22,916 bases of DNA from Hofstenia miamia (lineage: Eukaryota; Xenacoelomorpha; Acoela; Hofsteniidae), in assembly GCA_900660155.1 (NCBI GenBank), contig CABFPE010000688.1, positions 324,252 to 347,167 on the forward strand. The letters run 5' to 3'. A program made the position numbers and the translations under genes. The notes under the pieces are model-generated. The model made no database searches, had not been told where the DNA came from, and was given only the letters and a program-made list of their open reading frames with translations. Positions 9,677-19,102 of the stretch are shown here, piece by piece. Positions within the stretch are counted from its first letter, which is position 1. Every line of letters begins with the position of its first letter.

Positions 9677-11290
9677 ACGTTTTTGTAACATATATTTGTG
9701 TTTTTGATGTATAATAGAAATAATAAGCGCTGTGTACTTGAAAAATAATTTTTGCTATTAATTTTCTTCTGCCACATTTAATTCTAATTTTGACTATTAG
9801 ATAGACAAGTTAACGTGAAATCAATGTGGACAAAAAGATTTGTATCAATGAGCTCTGATTGATTATTGTGTAGAGATTATACTTAACTAATCTCATGTGT
9901 GCTTGAACTTGTTTTTATTAGGAGCCAATGATTTTTTCACGATTAATAATGTCCCAATAAAAGGTAGCCTCTTACTATTTCTTAAAGTGCAGTATTTTTC
10001 ATCAGAGCCTTTTCGAAAGATTTTGCATTGTTGAAGTGATTGCTAAAACCTAAATTGAAATACTGCTTTTAGTATGTAAATCTACAATATGTAAATTGTA
10101 AATGAAACTTGGTATATTAAATACAGACTTTCAGACATGAGGTATCAAATGATAAAACAAGTCCAATGTAAACATGAAATAAGTTCTTCATTGAAAATGA
10201 AAAAATACAAATTTATCTTGACTTTTTTTTGTCTAAAGTTGCAAATTTGCAAATTCAAAAAATTAATATCTGATATAGATTTCCATTTCATTGCGTATAT
10301 GCGACTGGCTACAGCTGTCCTGTCTTTTTCGAGTGTGTGTACAGTGTTATTGAATTGAAAAGTGAACGTGGCTAAATTATCAAATATTTGTTCTTATGCA
10401 TTTATATTTTAAATTTTAATAAATGTAGTAGTTTAGCATTAGAAAAATTATCACTGGATAATATAATGTTAAAATCTAACCTACAAATTTAATTAAAGGT
10501 TAAGAAACTTTTAATTTTTTACACATATCATCATAATTGCAAGTGCTTGAAATTTTTTTTACATTCTTGCAGAACTCTGAGATTATGTTGGAAATTTCTC
10601 CTCTCTATGTCATTTGATAAGCAACTACATTGTGTCTTTCCCGATTCATATGGTAGGCAGTGCTTCGTGATTAACAGCCAGTGTTAATTTTTGTTCAATT
10701 TATCAATCTCTGACTTGTATTATCAGACTTCTACGATCATTGGGATGCGGATTACCATATAGTTTCTTCATTCTTGGCATGAAAGTGTTCCATTAGATTC
10801 CATTTGACAAAGCTGCTCTTGGCTTCCAACTTGAGAAATTCTTTTTCCTAAATGAATGTCAATTTTCTTCTAGGAAATACCAAAAAATATTTGTGCCGCT
10901 CAATGTCCACGAACCTAACATAAAGGCGTCCTCGACTCAGAATCTGAAAGTTTAAGTTTTCTTGTACAAATGGCAATGACTTTCGAAAAATGTAAAAAGT
11001 ATTCAACTGATCTTTTCTTACTTCTCAGATTGAAACGACATATTTTTTAAACGAATTACTCATATCATACTTTAAATACATCTAGTATCTAATTTTGCGT
11101 GTGGTGCCACAGTTTGGGACGTAAGTATTGACAAAATGACTCATCCACATCATCGAATAACTTATATATCAATTCAGAATATGTAGTTGAATGGTTGAAG
11201 GACAGGCCGTTTGGGTCAGGAGAAATTTCAAAAAAAAATTTATCTGTGTTAAGACACTGTTGTTATTATTATTTATAATATCAAGCAATC
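9677..11290. other. Intronic A+T-rich stretch, nothing recognised
   Basis: The 73-codon open frame at 10137-10358 has low-complexity, A+T-driven composition and no recognisable motif. The more balanced sequence at about 10570-10960 was read on both strands and gave only short, interrupted frames. It may be a decayed repeat, but no family could be assigned. Confidence 0.5.
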
Positions 11291-11940
11291 ATCATAAACT
11301 ACTAATACATGCTTTCTGTTTCTCATTTTCAATACTGTTCTATTCTTTTAACTAACCTAAATTCGAAACATCGTATGCTTCTGTCAAAGACATTTAATTG
11401 GAGTATAAAAACTCTAAACTTTGCACAAAAGCATGATGAAGCATCAGTATATCGTAATAAATATAAAATATTATCTCCGTTCTACCAAAGTCATCTGCAT
11501 ATGCTATCCATCTTATTTAAATTCAAATCTCTACAAACATCTCTCCTTTTCCTTAACGACTATATTAAATTAAGTGAGCGATCGCAAGAATTTCTGTGTT
11601 TAGATAAAAATTCTAATGGCTTTCATCACATATCAATTAAATTGTGGAATAATTTAGATTATGAAACCTGAATAGAAAAAACTATAAAAAGTTTAGAAAA
11701 AATTGAAACTTCTAATAAAACAGTATACATTAGGGGACCGTAATACACTTCATGCATTCGAAACATACATTCAACATTGAGCACCTACACAAACATTCAC
11801 AAAAACGTTGATTATATTAGTACATATTTTACATATTAATTTGTAGTTATACTTATTTGTTTATATTTTTTTTTTCTTTTGTCACGTGTTAGTTTGTATT
11901 TTTTGTTTACCTATATTGCGCAATAAATTTGATTTGACTC
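11291..11940 (+). pseudogene. 5'-truncated Jockey/CR1-like LINE, C-terminus and 3' UTR
   Basis: A 120-codon frame (11309-11671) matches the usual layout of the end of a LINE reverse-transcriptase ORF. SHFQYCSILLTNL corresponds to the 'P-h-DYCS' segment, LLSKTFNWSIKTL to the following helix, and FHHISIKLWNNL to the terminal 'LWN-LP' motif. After a stop, coding-like sequence (IEKTIKSLEK) continues briefly. The 3' part is T-rich and ends close to AATAAA at 11922-11927. The lack of an upstream RT core marks a 5'-truncated insertion in the same orientation as the host gene. Confidence 0.65.
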
Positions 11941-12029
11941 ATATTAAGCAAATCATTGAATTTAGTGAATTTTGAAATTGTGGCGACTAAACTTAAAAAT
12001 TACAGTTTTAATGAATAATATCGCTGCGT

Positions 12030-13510
12030 ATTATATAACAACCGATAGAGGAGCGCCGCAAGAGGCACAGTAATAGGGCCAATTTTATTTGCACTATATG
12101 TAAATGAGATTATTAAACATGTAAATAATAGTGAAATATATCCATTTGCTGACGATACTTACCTTATATATACAGTAATAATGCATTTAGGGCCACAAAA
12201 AATTTACAAAGTGATATTGAAAATTTTTCTAGATATTTTCATTCAATCAATTAAAATTTTATAATGAAAAATGCAATTCATTATACTTATCCCCTATCTC
12301 CCCAATTCTGTAAAAGAAATAACAAACAATATGGAATTAATGGCTATAAGAGTGTTCCAATAAAACAAAATGTTCAAAGATAAGAATTTGGTAAATTTCT
12401 CTTTTAAATAGTACAAAAATGGCTTCTGATTCTTATACCAATTCTGAAATTTACGATCAGATAATCAAGTTCAACCATTGCATGCATTTTGTTTATCACA
12501 ATTACATTAGTGTTCCTTTTTATTTATTAATTTTAATGCAAAAAACAGCTATTTATTATCAAAAATTTTTAATTGATTATTAAAAACATTAAATTTTACA
12601 CGTAAACATGATCATGTTAATGAATACAGACAAAGTATAATATATTTTCCCGCTATATCAATTACAATTCCATGCATCTTCAATTTTTTTAAACAAAAAT
12701 ATATGGCCGAGAATCAATATCTTTTCATGCTAACTACTTAAAAGTAAATAAACGATCACATAAATTTATTTGCAGCAGTACTTCTTATCCTAGTTTTCAT
12801 CGAACAACCTCTAATATTTGCAACGATTTAGAGAATGAGATTAGAGTAGAAAAAAATACAAAAAAATTAGAAGTGCTCGTTTACACCGAAAAAGCACAAT
12901 CGGAGACCGAAACATGATAAACACATTTCGTAGTTTCTTGCACTGATCTCACAGCATACATAGAGACTAGAGAGTGACATCGGGTACCCGATAAACCCGA
13001 CCCAATTTCGGATCTGGTTCGTGTACAAATATTAGGTTGAATTTAAAAAATATATATTAATGTTAATCGCAACTTGATTTGGGAAAGATCCAAGACGTTA
13101 AGTAATACGAATGATAATTGCTGTTTTTCCGACATAAAATGATTGAGGTTAATGATCGTTTGATTGGAGAAAGATCCTCAACGTCAAATCAAATTCAACT
13201 TTTTGGTCGGGTTCGGGTAGTAATTCTTGCGATCGGGTCGGATTCATGTTTAACCCCTATTGGCACTCTCTAGTAGACACACACAAAGTTATTATTATTA
13301 TATATTATATATTTAATTTCTTAGTTTAATTGTTTAAATTACTTTGGCTCTTATTATATTATAATTAGTATTATAGTGTCGGCTATGTATTTGCGGTAAA
13401 AAACTAGTGACCCTATGTATTTGGGTTAACACGGAGAATTGAGATGGTCCATATTGCCTTTTTAAAAGAAGTTGTGCTATGTATGTAATCATGTTTTATG
13501 AAATACAACA
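12030..13510 (+). pseudogene. 5'-truncated LINE with RT core (FADD), interrupted by a MITE
   Basis: Translation from about 12045 gives RGAPQ and then, after a frameshift at about 12069, VIGPILFALYVNEI and YPFADDTYLIY. These are the reverse-transcriptase motifs around the catalytic FADD box. Frame-shifted continuations follow: ATKNLQSDIENFSRYF, then KFYNEKCNSLYLSP, the usual post-catalytic LINE motifs. The C-terminal segment at about 12770-12890 (NDLENEIRVEKNTKK) resembles that of the LINE copy just upstream. The 3' UTR runs to about 13510 and is split by the MITE at 12970-13270. Multiple stops and frameshifts make it inactive. Confidence 0.75.
12970..13270 (+). mobile_element. TA-flanked MITE, copy 1
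   Basis: The ends are GAGAGTGAC on the left and GGCACTCTC on the right, with TA on both sides (12968-12969 and 13271-13272). The interior starts with a CGGGTACCCGATAAACCCGA motif and ends with CGGGTTCGGGT-type repeats. It shares ends, interior motifs and size class with the element at 22573-22900, which is in the opposite orientation. TA flanks fit insertion of the Tc1/mariner kind, but no transposase is present and superfamily assignment is inference. It interrupts a LINE 3' UTR. Confidence 0.8.
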
Positions 13511-14173
13511 AAATAATTTTCTTGCATACACAAAATGAATATAATTGATACAAAAGAAAAACAACAGAGTGTGCCTACATATATTTGCAACAGAAAAATT
13601 TTAAATAGAAATGTGTATATCTCTTTAAATATGGAAAATTTTCCTTTCGGATTAGTTCTATTCATTGGTATTTCGCAAATTATTTCTGGAAATGCTATAT
13701 TTAAAAAAATTTTACAGTATTTAAAATTTATGACTACCTTTGAAATGTTAAATGTTATTTTTTAAAATTACTTCGTCGTTATCTGGATCAATTCTAAAAG
13801 CGTACAATTTTTCAATAATAGAAAAAACGTCATTAAAGTAAGAAATTTCAAAAACACAGATCTTGATGTAAGGGAATGTTATTTGATAATGAAATGAATG
13901 CGAAATCTTAAAATATTTAGATAATTATCATATTTCCATTAGTATATTTCAAAAAAATATCAACGAAAGAAATGTTTATCTTTGGAGTAAAATAATGTAA
14001 AGTAAAACAATCTAATGATTTACATCTTAAAGTCCTGAATTATAACCACCTGGTTGATTTATATATATATATATATATATATTCTTGAAATCTGAACATT
14101 ATTTCTTGCAATGTCACATTAACTAATTATCCGGTAATTGCATCTGCTAAATATTTAATGCATCTTTATTTAG
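13511..14173. other. End of the large intron, nothing recognised except a (TA)n tract
   Basis: The 76-codon frame at 13535-13765 is A+T-driven and matches nothing known to me. A (TA)n tract lies at 14060-14082, about 90 bp before the exon at 14174. Confidence 0.5.
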
Positions 14174-14452
14174 TTTTGATTGGGAGTCGTTTTTCGAAGA
14201 TGTTTTTAAATCGCTTTGTCTTCTGTTGCACATACAGTCGCACGTGGATGATGTCTTTGAAATTTGGAAAATAAATTTGGAATACAAATTTTGGATTCAA
14301 CAATTGACTACTAAATTTCTTCTCCTGGAAGAAGCATTGAAGTTAGACTTTTGATGCATTTTTTTCAGAGCTGCAATATCAAGGACACTGATCCGCCATT
14401 TTAAAATATATTTAAACAATTGTTCAAACAGTGGTTTAAAATTTTGTGTTTG
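14174..14452 (+). CDS. Zinc-domain gene, exon block with in-frame TGA
   Basis: The acceptor is ATCTTTATTTAG. One nucleotide completes the codon from the 5513 donor (AG+T), then FDWESFFEDVFKSLCLLLH and WIQQLTTKFLLLEEALK follow. The same frame continues after 14369 as AAISRTLIRHFKIYLNN to a donor TTTG|GTAGGA at 14452/14453, leaving phase 2, which matches the next exon. Between them, TGA at 14352-14354 is in frame. Either 14342-14368 is a 27-nt intron (GTTAGA to TTTTTTTCAG, a multiple of three), or the codon is a nonsense change, recoded, or an assembly error. Both flanks look coding. Confidence 0.7.
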
Positions 14453-14748
14453 GTAGGATGCTGTGATTATTTATTGAGTGATATGTTATATAAAGTTGCC
14501 CTTATTTCAGATTGATATGCAGAAGGCATGCGCATAGTTGGGGAACTCTAATGCTATTTGTAGAAGAAAAAATCTAATATTTAGGTTTTATGACAAGTTT
14601 TTTAGTTTGTTTCTTGTAAATTTTTTCTTTTCTGCTCTAACTCTTTTTATGTATGCATTATGTGTTATACTAGTCAATTTTATTTGTCACTTGACTTATA
14701 TGTCTCTTTTTTGAAGAAATTCTTAAATTAATTCTAATTTATGTTTAG
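14453..14748. other. Intron of the zinc-domain gene
   Basis: A 296-bp intron, GTAGGA to TTATGTTTAG. It has several in-frame stops and no other feature. Confidence 0.7.
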
Positions 14749-16932
14749 GCAATTTAACAAGCAATTTAACTTTTTTTCCAAATCAAATGCTTGTGAATTT
14801 TGCGAAAATTGTGCAACCATTCGGCAGCCTCGAAAAAAACTGTGCAACCCTTTACTTGGCGAAAATAAATGCCCCAACATGTTAACTGTTATTTCTAGTG
14901 AATGCAAAGATTTTCTAAATGAATTTCAAGATTTTTGGAATCAGAGAAAAAGAATTTCTCAATCTATAGATCTTGAAACTGACAAGCTTCTCACGATCTT
15001 GTTGTATGATCTTTTATCTGATTATCTTTTTATCGCAGTGACTAAATGTACATTGCAATTTCATTTTTTCTATGTAATGTCAACTAAACATAAATCTGCG
15101 TTCGACATCTCCCTTTTTGATGTTCAATATCTTTCAAGTAAACTGCTATATGCATTAAAGATCCTCCATGTTGAAAGACTCAATAGATGTCTCCTTGATG
15201 AGATTTCGAGTGATGATGATCTTCTTAATGGGCTTTGCAAAGAGGAAGATATTCTGAAACCGGATTTCATCAACTCCCTGAAATCGATGGCATATTTTGT
15301 GATTGAAATTCGTGTTCAGATCCTGCTCACAAGTTGTATATGGAAAGCAATTAAAGCATTTTCTGATAATTTAGACTTAGCTGACTCAATTACATGCTTT
15401 CTTTCGCAGAGTGTTTACAGCAATTTTTGCTGTTTTGAAGAAAACTGTATGTGTTTTCGTTTTAATTCATTCACATTCTCTTTTAAAAATGCTTCAAATT
15501 TTGTGATTAAATCGCTCAAATTTTTACCGAAATTTGGAGACTCCCGTTTAGGGTCTTTAAAATACTTAACAAAACTTTTGGTAATAGCTAAAAGTGATCT
15601 TGACTTTTTGGATATCGAAGATTTTATTTTTAGCAAAAAGAAATGTGCTTCTTCTCATATTTACAAAGAAGATTTTGATGAAATGTTTTTTACTGTTGCT
15701 AATTGCTTTCTGCAATTTTCATGTCTTAAAAAAGCAGAATCGCCCTACAATACTGACATTCCTTTTAAATTTGCATTAAATGCCGATGGAGTTATTAATG
15801 AGTACAAATCTGTTCTAAAAAAACTAAATTCAGGCATATTCGAGAAGCAAAAAATTTCAAGAGTACTCAAATCAATGAAAGATAACTTCAGTCGATTTAA
15901 CAAAAATTTTTTCATTAGTTGTATCTTTGAAATAGTTAACTATTTAGTTAAAATAAATACACGACAGTCAATAGAATATATTTGCGAATGGCTATGGAAA
16001 GATTCACTTTACGAACATAAATATTTGGCTATATTGCAGTACTTAAGGGCCATTACGTTAATCAGTGCTATGCATTATCAAAAAGCAAAAGAAATTCTAA
16101 CATCTATCGAATATGGAGAAATAGATTTTGATTGGAAATTTGTTGATGAAAAAATACTCCTTTCCGAAATGAGTTTCCCCATTTTTGACGCATTAAAATC
16201 AGCAGCAGTTGCACGAATAAATCAATACACTATCCCAGATGGAATCTGTACAGTTTGTTGTGACTTTGATCACTTGATATATAAAGCTAGTGTTTTGTAC
16301 ACCAGCCATTTTATTGTACAGTGTGAAAATTTGTGTAAGCTTTCGTTTCATCAAAAGTGTTTTGAAAAATGGAAGCTCTCCTTAAGTAATAATGAGATTT
16401 TAGAAAACAAAACTTGTCCGTTTTGTTCTGCTAGCTTGACTTCCATTAAGTTTTGTAGCAACAGTGGAATCTTTGAGATTGGTTCAAAAGATTGTTATGA
16501 TGATAATAATAATGTCAAATTTAAAGAATGTGGGTTTATTCCATCATGTCATGCGAGGACACAGACAGTTCAAGAGAATTGTTTTAAACAAGACTATTTG
16601 AAATTATCTCAAATTAAACAAGAAATATATTGTTGTATACAAAACACTAATGAAGAACTTTGTTGTCTGAATCGAAATAAACAGCGGTTGGCACATCTCA
16701 ATGAAAAACTATTGTCAATTAAAAACAATTTGATTTCTTTAAAAAATAATCATTCAGAAATCTTTATGGAAATGGAAACATCACTTTTAAGCTGTCTGCA
16801 GAATTCAATGAAGTTCAATGCAAATTTCAAAGATAGTTTGCAGTGGATTAGCGAACCTGAAGAAACGTGTGCTGCTATTAAAAGAGTAAACTTGAATTCC
16901 TCTGGAACTGATTTTGCAACGATGATAGTAAG
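14749..16932 (+). CDS. Zinc-domain gene, main exon: TTC3/DZIP3-like RING-type protein
   Basis: A 2184-nt exon open throughout, 728 codons. The acceptor ends at 14748; an ATG at 14741 overlaps it and is probably not the start. The exon joins 14452 in phase (TG+G) and leaves at AAG|GTATGT in phase 2. Residues below are numbered from that ATG. A Cys cluster lies at 18-44 (CEFCENC, then C35 and C44), followed by a long helical region rich in Leu and Lys. An atypical RING-like zinc domain spans 503-562, with CTVCC, a Cys-rich middle (VQCENLCKLSFHQKCFEKW) and CPFC. A coiled-coil-like stretch lies at about 615-700 (LNEKLLSIKNNLISLKNN). From recalled family knowledge this order resembles animal TTC3/DZIP3 ubiquitin ligases, whose classical C-terminal RING would come from further exons. 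E3 activity is inferred. The family call is uncertain; a coding exon is very likely. Confidence 0.8.
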
Positions 16933-17319
16933 GTATGTGATATTTTTATTTTCATTCAATTTTTATCAATATCAATGATTATTCATTCTTTAATCCCAAT
17001 TTTAAAAAGATTTCGAAATGTAGAACCGTTAGAACATTGGAAAGCTTGACTTGCTGTAATTTTGAATTGTTACTATCTTTGAATATTTTTCACACATTTG
17101 CAACAGAATACGCTAAGCTACTTCTATAGGTTCTTACGTTTAGATTACTGTTAGTTAACAAGTTATTCTTCAGTGGTTTTTTGAAAATTCTATATTCGGC
17201 TGTTCATTTGGCTTTGTGCCTTATTGAGTATATCTTCTGCTAGGATCACTGTCATTTGTCGATATTATAGTCAGAGAGGTATATGTACAGCTCTTTCTTC
17301 CAAATTCAATTTATTTATT
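16933..17319. other. Downstream of the main exon; possible last intron and tiny final exon
   Basis: Begins with the donor GTATGT. An acceptor-like CACATTTGCAACAG ends at 17106. Splicing there would add AGA-ATA-CGC-TAA and end the protein after Arg-Ile-Arg (stop at 17114-17116). Otherwise the gene continues beyond the transposon nest or the window. No clear AATAAA signal was seen close by. Confidence 0.35.
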
Positions 17320-17666
17320 CAACGCTAGAATTGCCAACTCCGTCAACTGACGGGTAAAGAATTTTCTTTATCTTTTAACGTTATATTGTCCCTTATTACA
17401 AAGCCGTGATTTTTAGACTTTTAACACGAACATAATTAGCCTTTGTCTCAATATATTCACTAATACGTCAAGGTCAAATCTACCTAGAATTGCAGTTCCC
17501 ATCAATTGACGGATGCATAAAGACATCAGTGGTAGCCAATACTACCTAAACTCACAACCAACACAGGTATTGTGAATTCCATGTATTCTCATTGGATTAT
17601 AAGTCTGCCAAACAAGCATTATTGATAATGGTACATTAGCAGAATAGATTAGCAGATTTGAAGAAT

Positions 17667-17906
17667 CACTGATCAACAATTTTTTTAGTGGAGATATGTA
17701 AAGCGGTTTAGACTAGTTTGGGTACGCTGATTTCAAAAATCATAACCGTTTTGCTGTATCACGTCAGGATTTTCAGTAACAAAAATATTCCAATTGCCTA
17801 GAAGTTAGGATTTCAATGACATTTTATAAAATCATTTATTCATTTATTTCATCATGAATGCTTCAAAATTATAGAAATTACAGAAAAACTCCACTAGAAC
17901 GTAATT
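17667..17906 (+). repeat. Left inverted repeat of the nested element
   Basis: About 240 bp. Its reverse complement is at 18787-19034, with a small length difference near the tip (the right copy has a few extra bases after ACAACAA). Confidence 0.85.
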
Positions 17907-17929
17907 AGAACAGCTTGAAGGCTGTTTTA

Positions 17930-18786
17930 CTCCACAATGGCAACGAGAAACCATCAGTTCCACTGGGTCACGCGTTCGGCATGACAGAGACCTATTAGAC
18001 TATGTGGCGGCTGCTTGATTCTATCAAGTACAATGACTTCATGTGACACATCTGCGGAGAATTGAAAGTGGTGGCGCTGTTGTTAGGACTGCAGTCAGTC
18101 TAAACAAAATACATGTGCTTCCTTTTTCTCTGGGATAGCAGAGACGACGAGAATCACTGGATGAAGAAATATTGGGAAGAGCGAAAGGAGCATGTACCTG
18201 GTCGACACAACGTGAAGCATGTCGCCCTTGTCGCCTCAGTCAAGATTTTCCTTCCATCACTCCACATAAAGCTCGGCTTGATGAAAAATTTTGTACGGGC
18301 AATGGATCTGAATGGGCGTGGTTTTTATACCTCAAGAATAAGTTTGGCAACACCATGTCGGAGGCCAAGTTCAAGGCGGGTGTCTTTGTTGGACTGCAAA
18401 TCCGACAGATTATGAAAGACAAAACTTTTCTGACAACTCTAAACCCCAAAGAGCTGGCAGCGTGGAGAAGCTTCTTCTTGGGCAACAAGCGCGCGAGGAC
18501 AACTATGAAGAAATAGTGCCGCAGCTGCTAAAGTCTTTCAGGAAACTTGGCTCCAGGATGTCCCTGAAAAACCATTTCCTACATCAGCACCTGAACTTCT
18601 TCCCTGACAACTTGTGAGCTGTCCTGGACGAGCACAGCAAGCGATTCCACCAAGAGATTTCACTCATGGAGACGTGTTACTAAGGGCAGCAGAATCCGAA
18701 CATGATGGGCGACTTCTGCTGGTTTCTACATCTTAAAACTGACACAGAGCAGCACAAGCGCAAAGCCAAATGCCTAAAGCATTTCA
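17930..18786 (+). pseudogene. Fragment of a multicopy uncharacterised invertebrate ORF
   Basis: Reading across two frames gives LLDSIKYNDFM, ALLLGLQSV, FLFLWDSRDDENHW, KIFLPSLHIKLGLMKNFV, then KAGVFVGLQIRQIM, ELAAWRSFFLGN, RMSLKNHFLHQHLNFFPDN and MMGDFCWFLHLK. I recall this string of motifs (LPPLHIKLGLMK, GVFVGPQIR, FLHSHLDFFPENLG, MADYCW) as a protein present in many copies in arthropod and other invertebrate genomes, without an assigned function. Here it has stops and at least two frameshifts. Its position between long inverted repeats supports the idea that this protein family travels on a transposon. Confidence 0.65.
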
Positions 18787-19034
18787 AATTACATTCTAGT
18801 GGAGTTTTTGTGTAATTTCTATAATTTTGAAGCATTCATGATGAAATAATGAATAAATGATTTTATAAAATTTCATTGAAATCCTAACTTCTAGGCAATG
18901 GGAATATTTCTGTTACGGAAAATCCTGACGTGATACAGCAAAATGGTTATGATTTTTGAAATCAGAGTACCCAAATTAGTCTAAATCACTTTATATATTT
19001 CCAGTAATTTTTTTCTTAAATTTGTTGTTCAGTG
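18787..19034 (-). repeat. Right inverted repeat of the nested element
   Basis: Reverse complement of 17667-17906 with scattered substitutions. It ends TTGTTCAGTG, followed by AAT. Confidence 0.85.
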
Positions 19035-19102
19035 AATATCAATGATTTACCTACTTACGTGTTGCTTTTCGCTTCATACTCATTTATTATTTTGTATTTA
19101 CA

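Larger units (their letters stand above)
5514..14173. other. 8.66-kb transposon-filled intron
   Basis: Begins GTATTA and ends ATCTTTATTTAG. It carries an internally deleted LTR retroelement, two 5'-truncated LINEs, one MITE and two (TA)n tracts, listed separately. The first 340 bp (5514-5850) hold no recognised feature. Confidence 0.6.
17667..19034. mobile_element. Inverted-repeat element nested in piggyBac
   Basis: Positions 17667-17906 and 18787-19034 are inverted copies about 240 bp long and closely similar, for example CACTGATCAACAA against CACTGAACAACAA at the tips and TTGCCTAGAAGTTAGGATTT within. AAT flanks both sides (17664-17666 and 19035-19037), a possible 3-bp target duplication. 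The interior (17907-18786) holds a fragment of an uncharacterised ORF, listed separately. Long inverted repeats with a degraded gene suggest a non-autonomous or decayed DNA transposon. Superfamily not assigned. Confidence 0.8.

Noticed and set aside
10137..10358. 73-codon open frame
   Set aside because: A+T-driven composition, no motif, no splice context.
12970..13270. Telomere-like CGGGTTCGGGTA repeats
   Set aside because: Only a few irregular units, inside a MITE with defined ends, and repeated in the second MITE copy.
13535..13765. 76-codon open frame
   Set aside because: Compositionally biased, in an intron just after a LINE tail, with no recognisable domain.
14352..14354. Selenocysteine codon
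   Set aside because: The TGA is in frame, but the surroundings do not resemble a known selenoprotein and no SECIS element could be identified by eye. A mini-intron or mutation is simpler.
14741..14743. ATG as the true start of the large open frame
   Set aside because: It lies inside the splice acceptor ATGTTTAG, and the upstream exon joins in phase at 14749.
15415..15636. Minus-strand open frame inside the main exon
   Set aside because: Shadow of the coding exon on the + strand.
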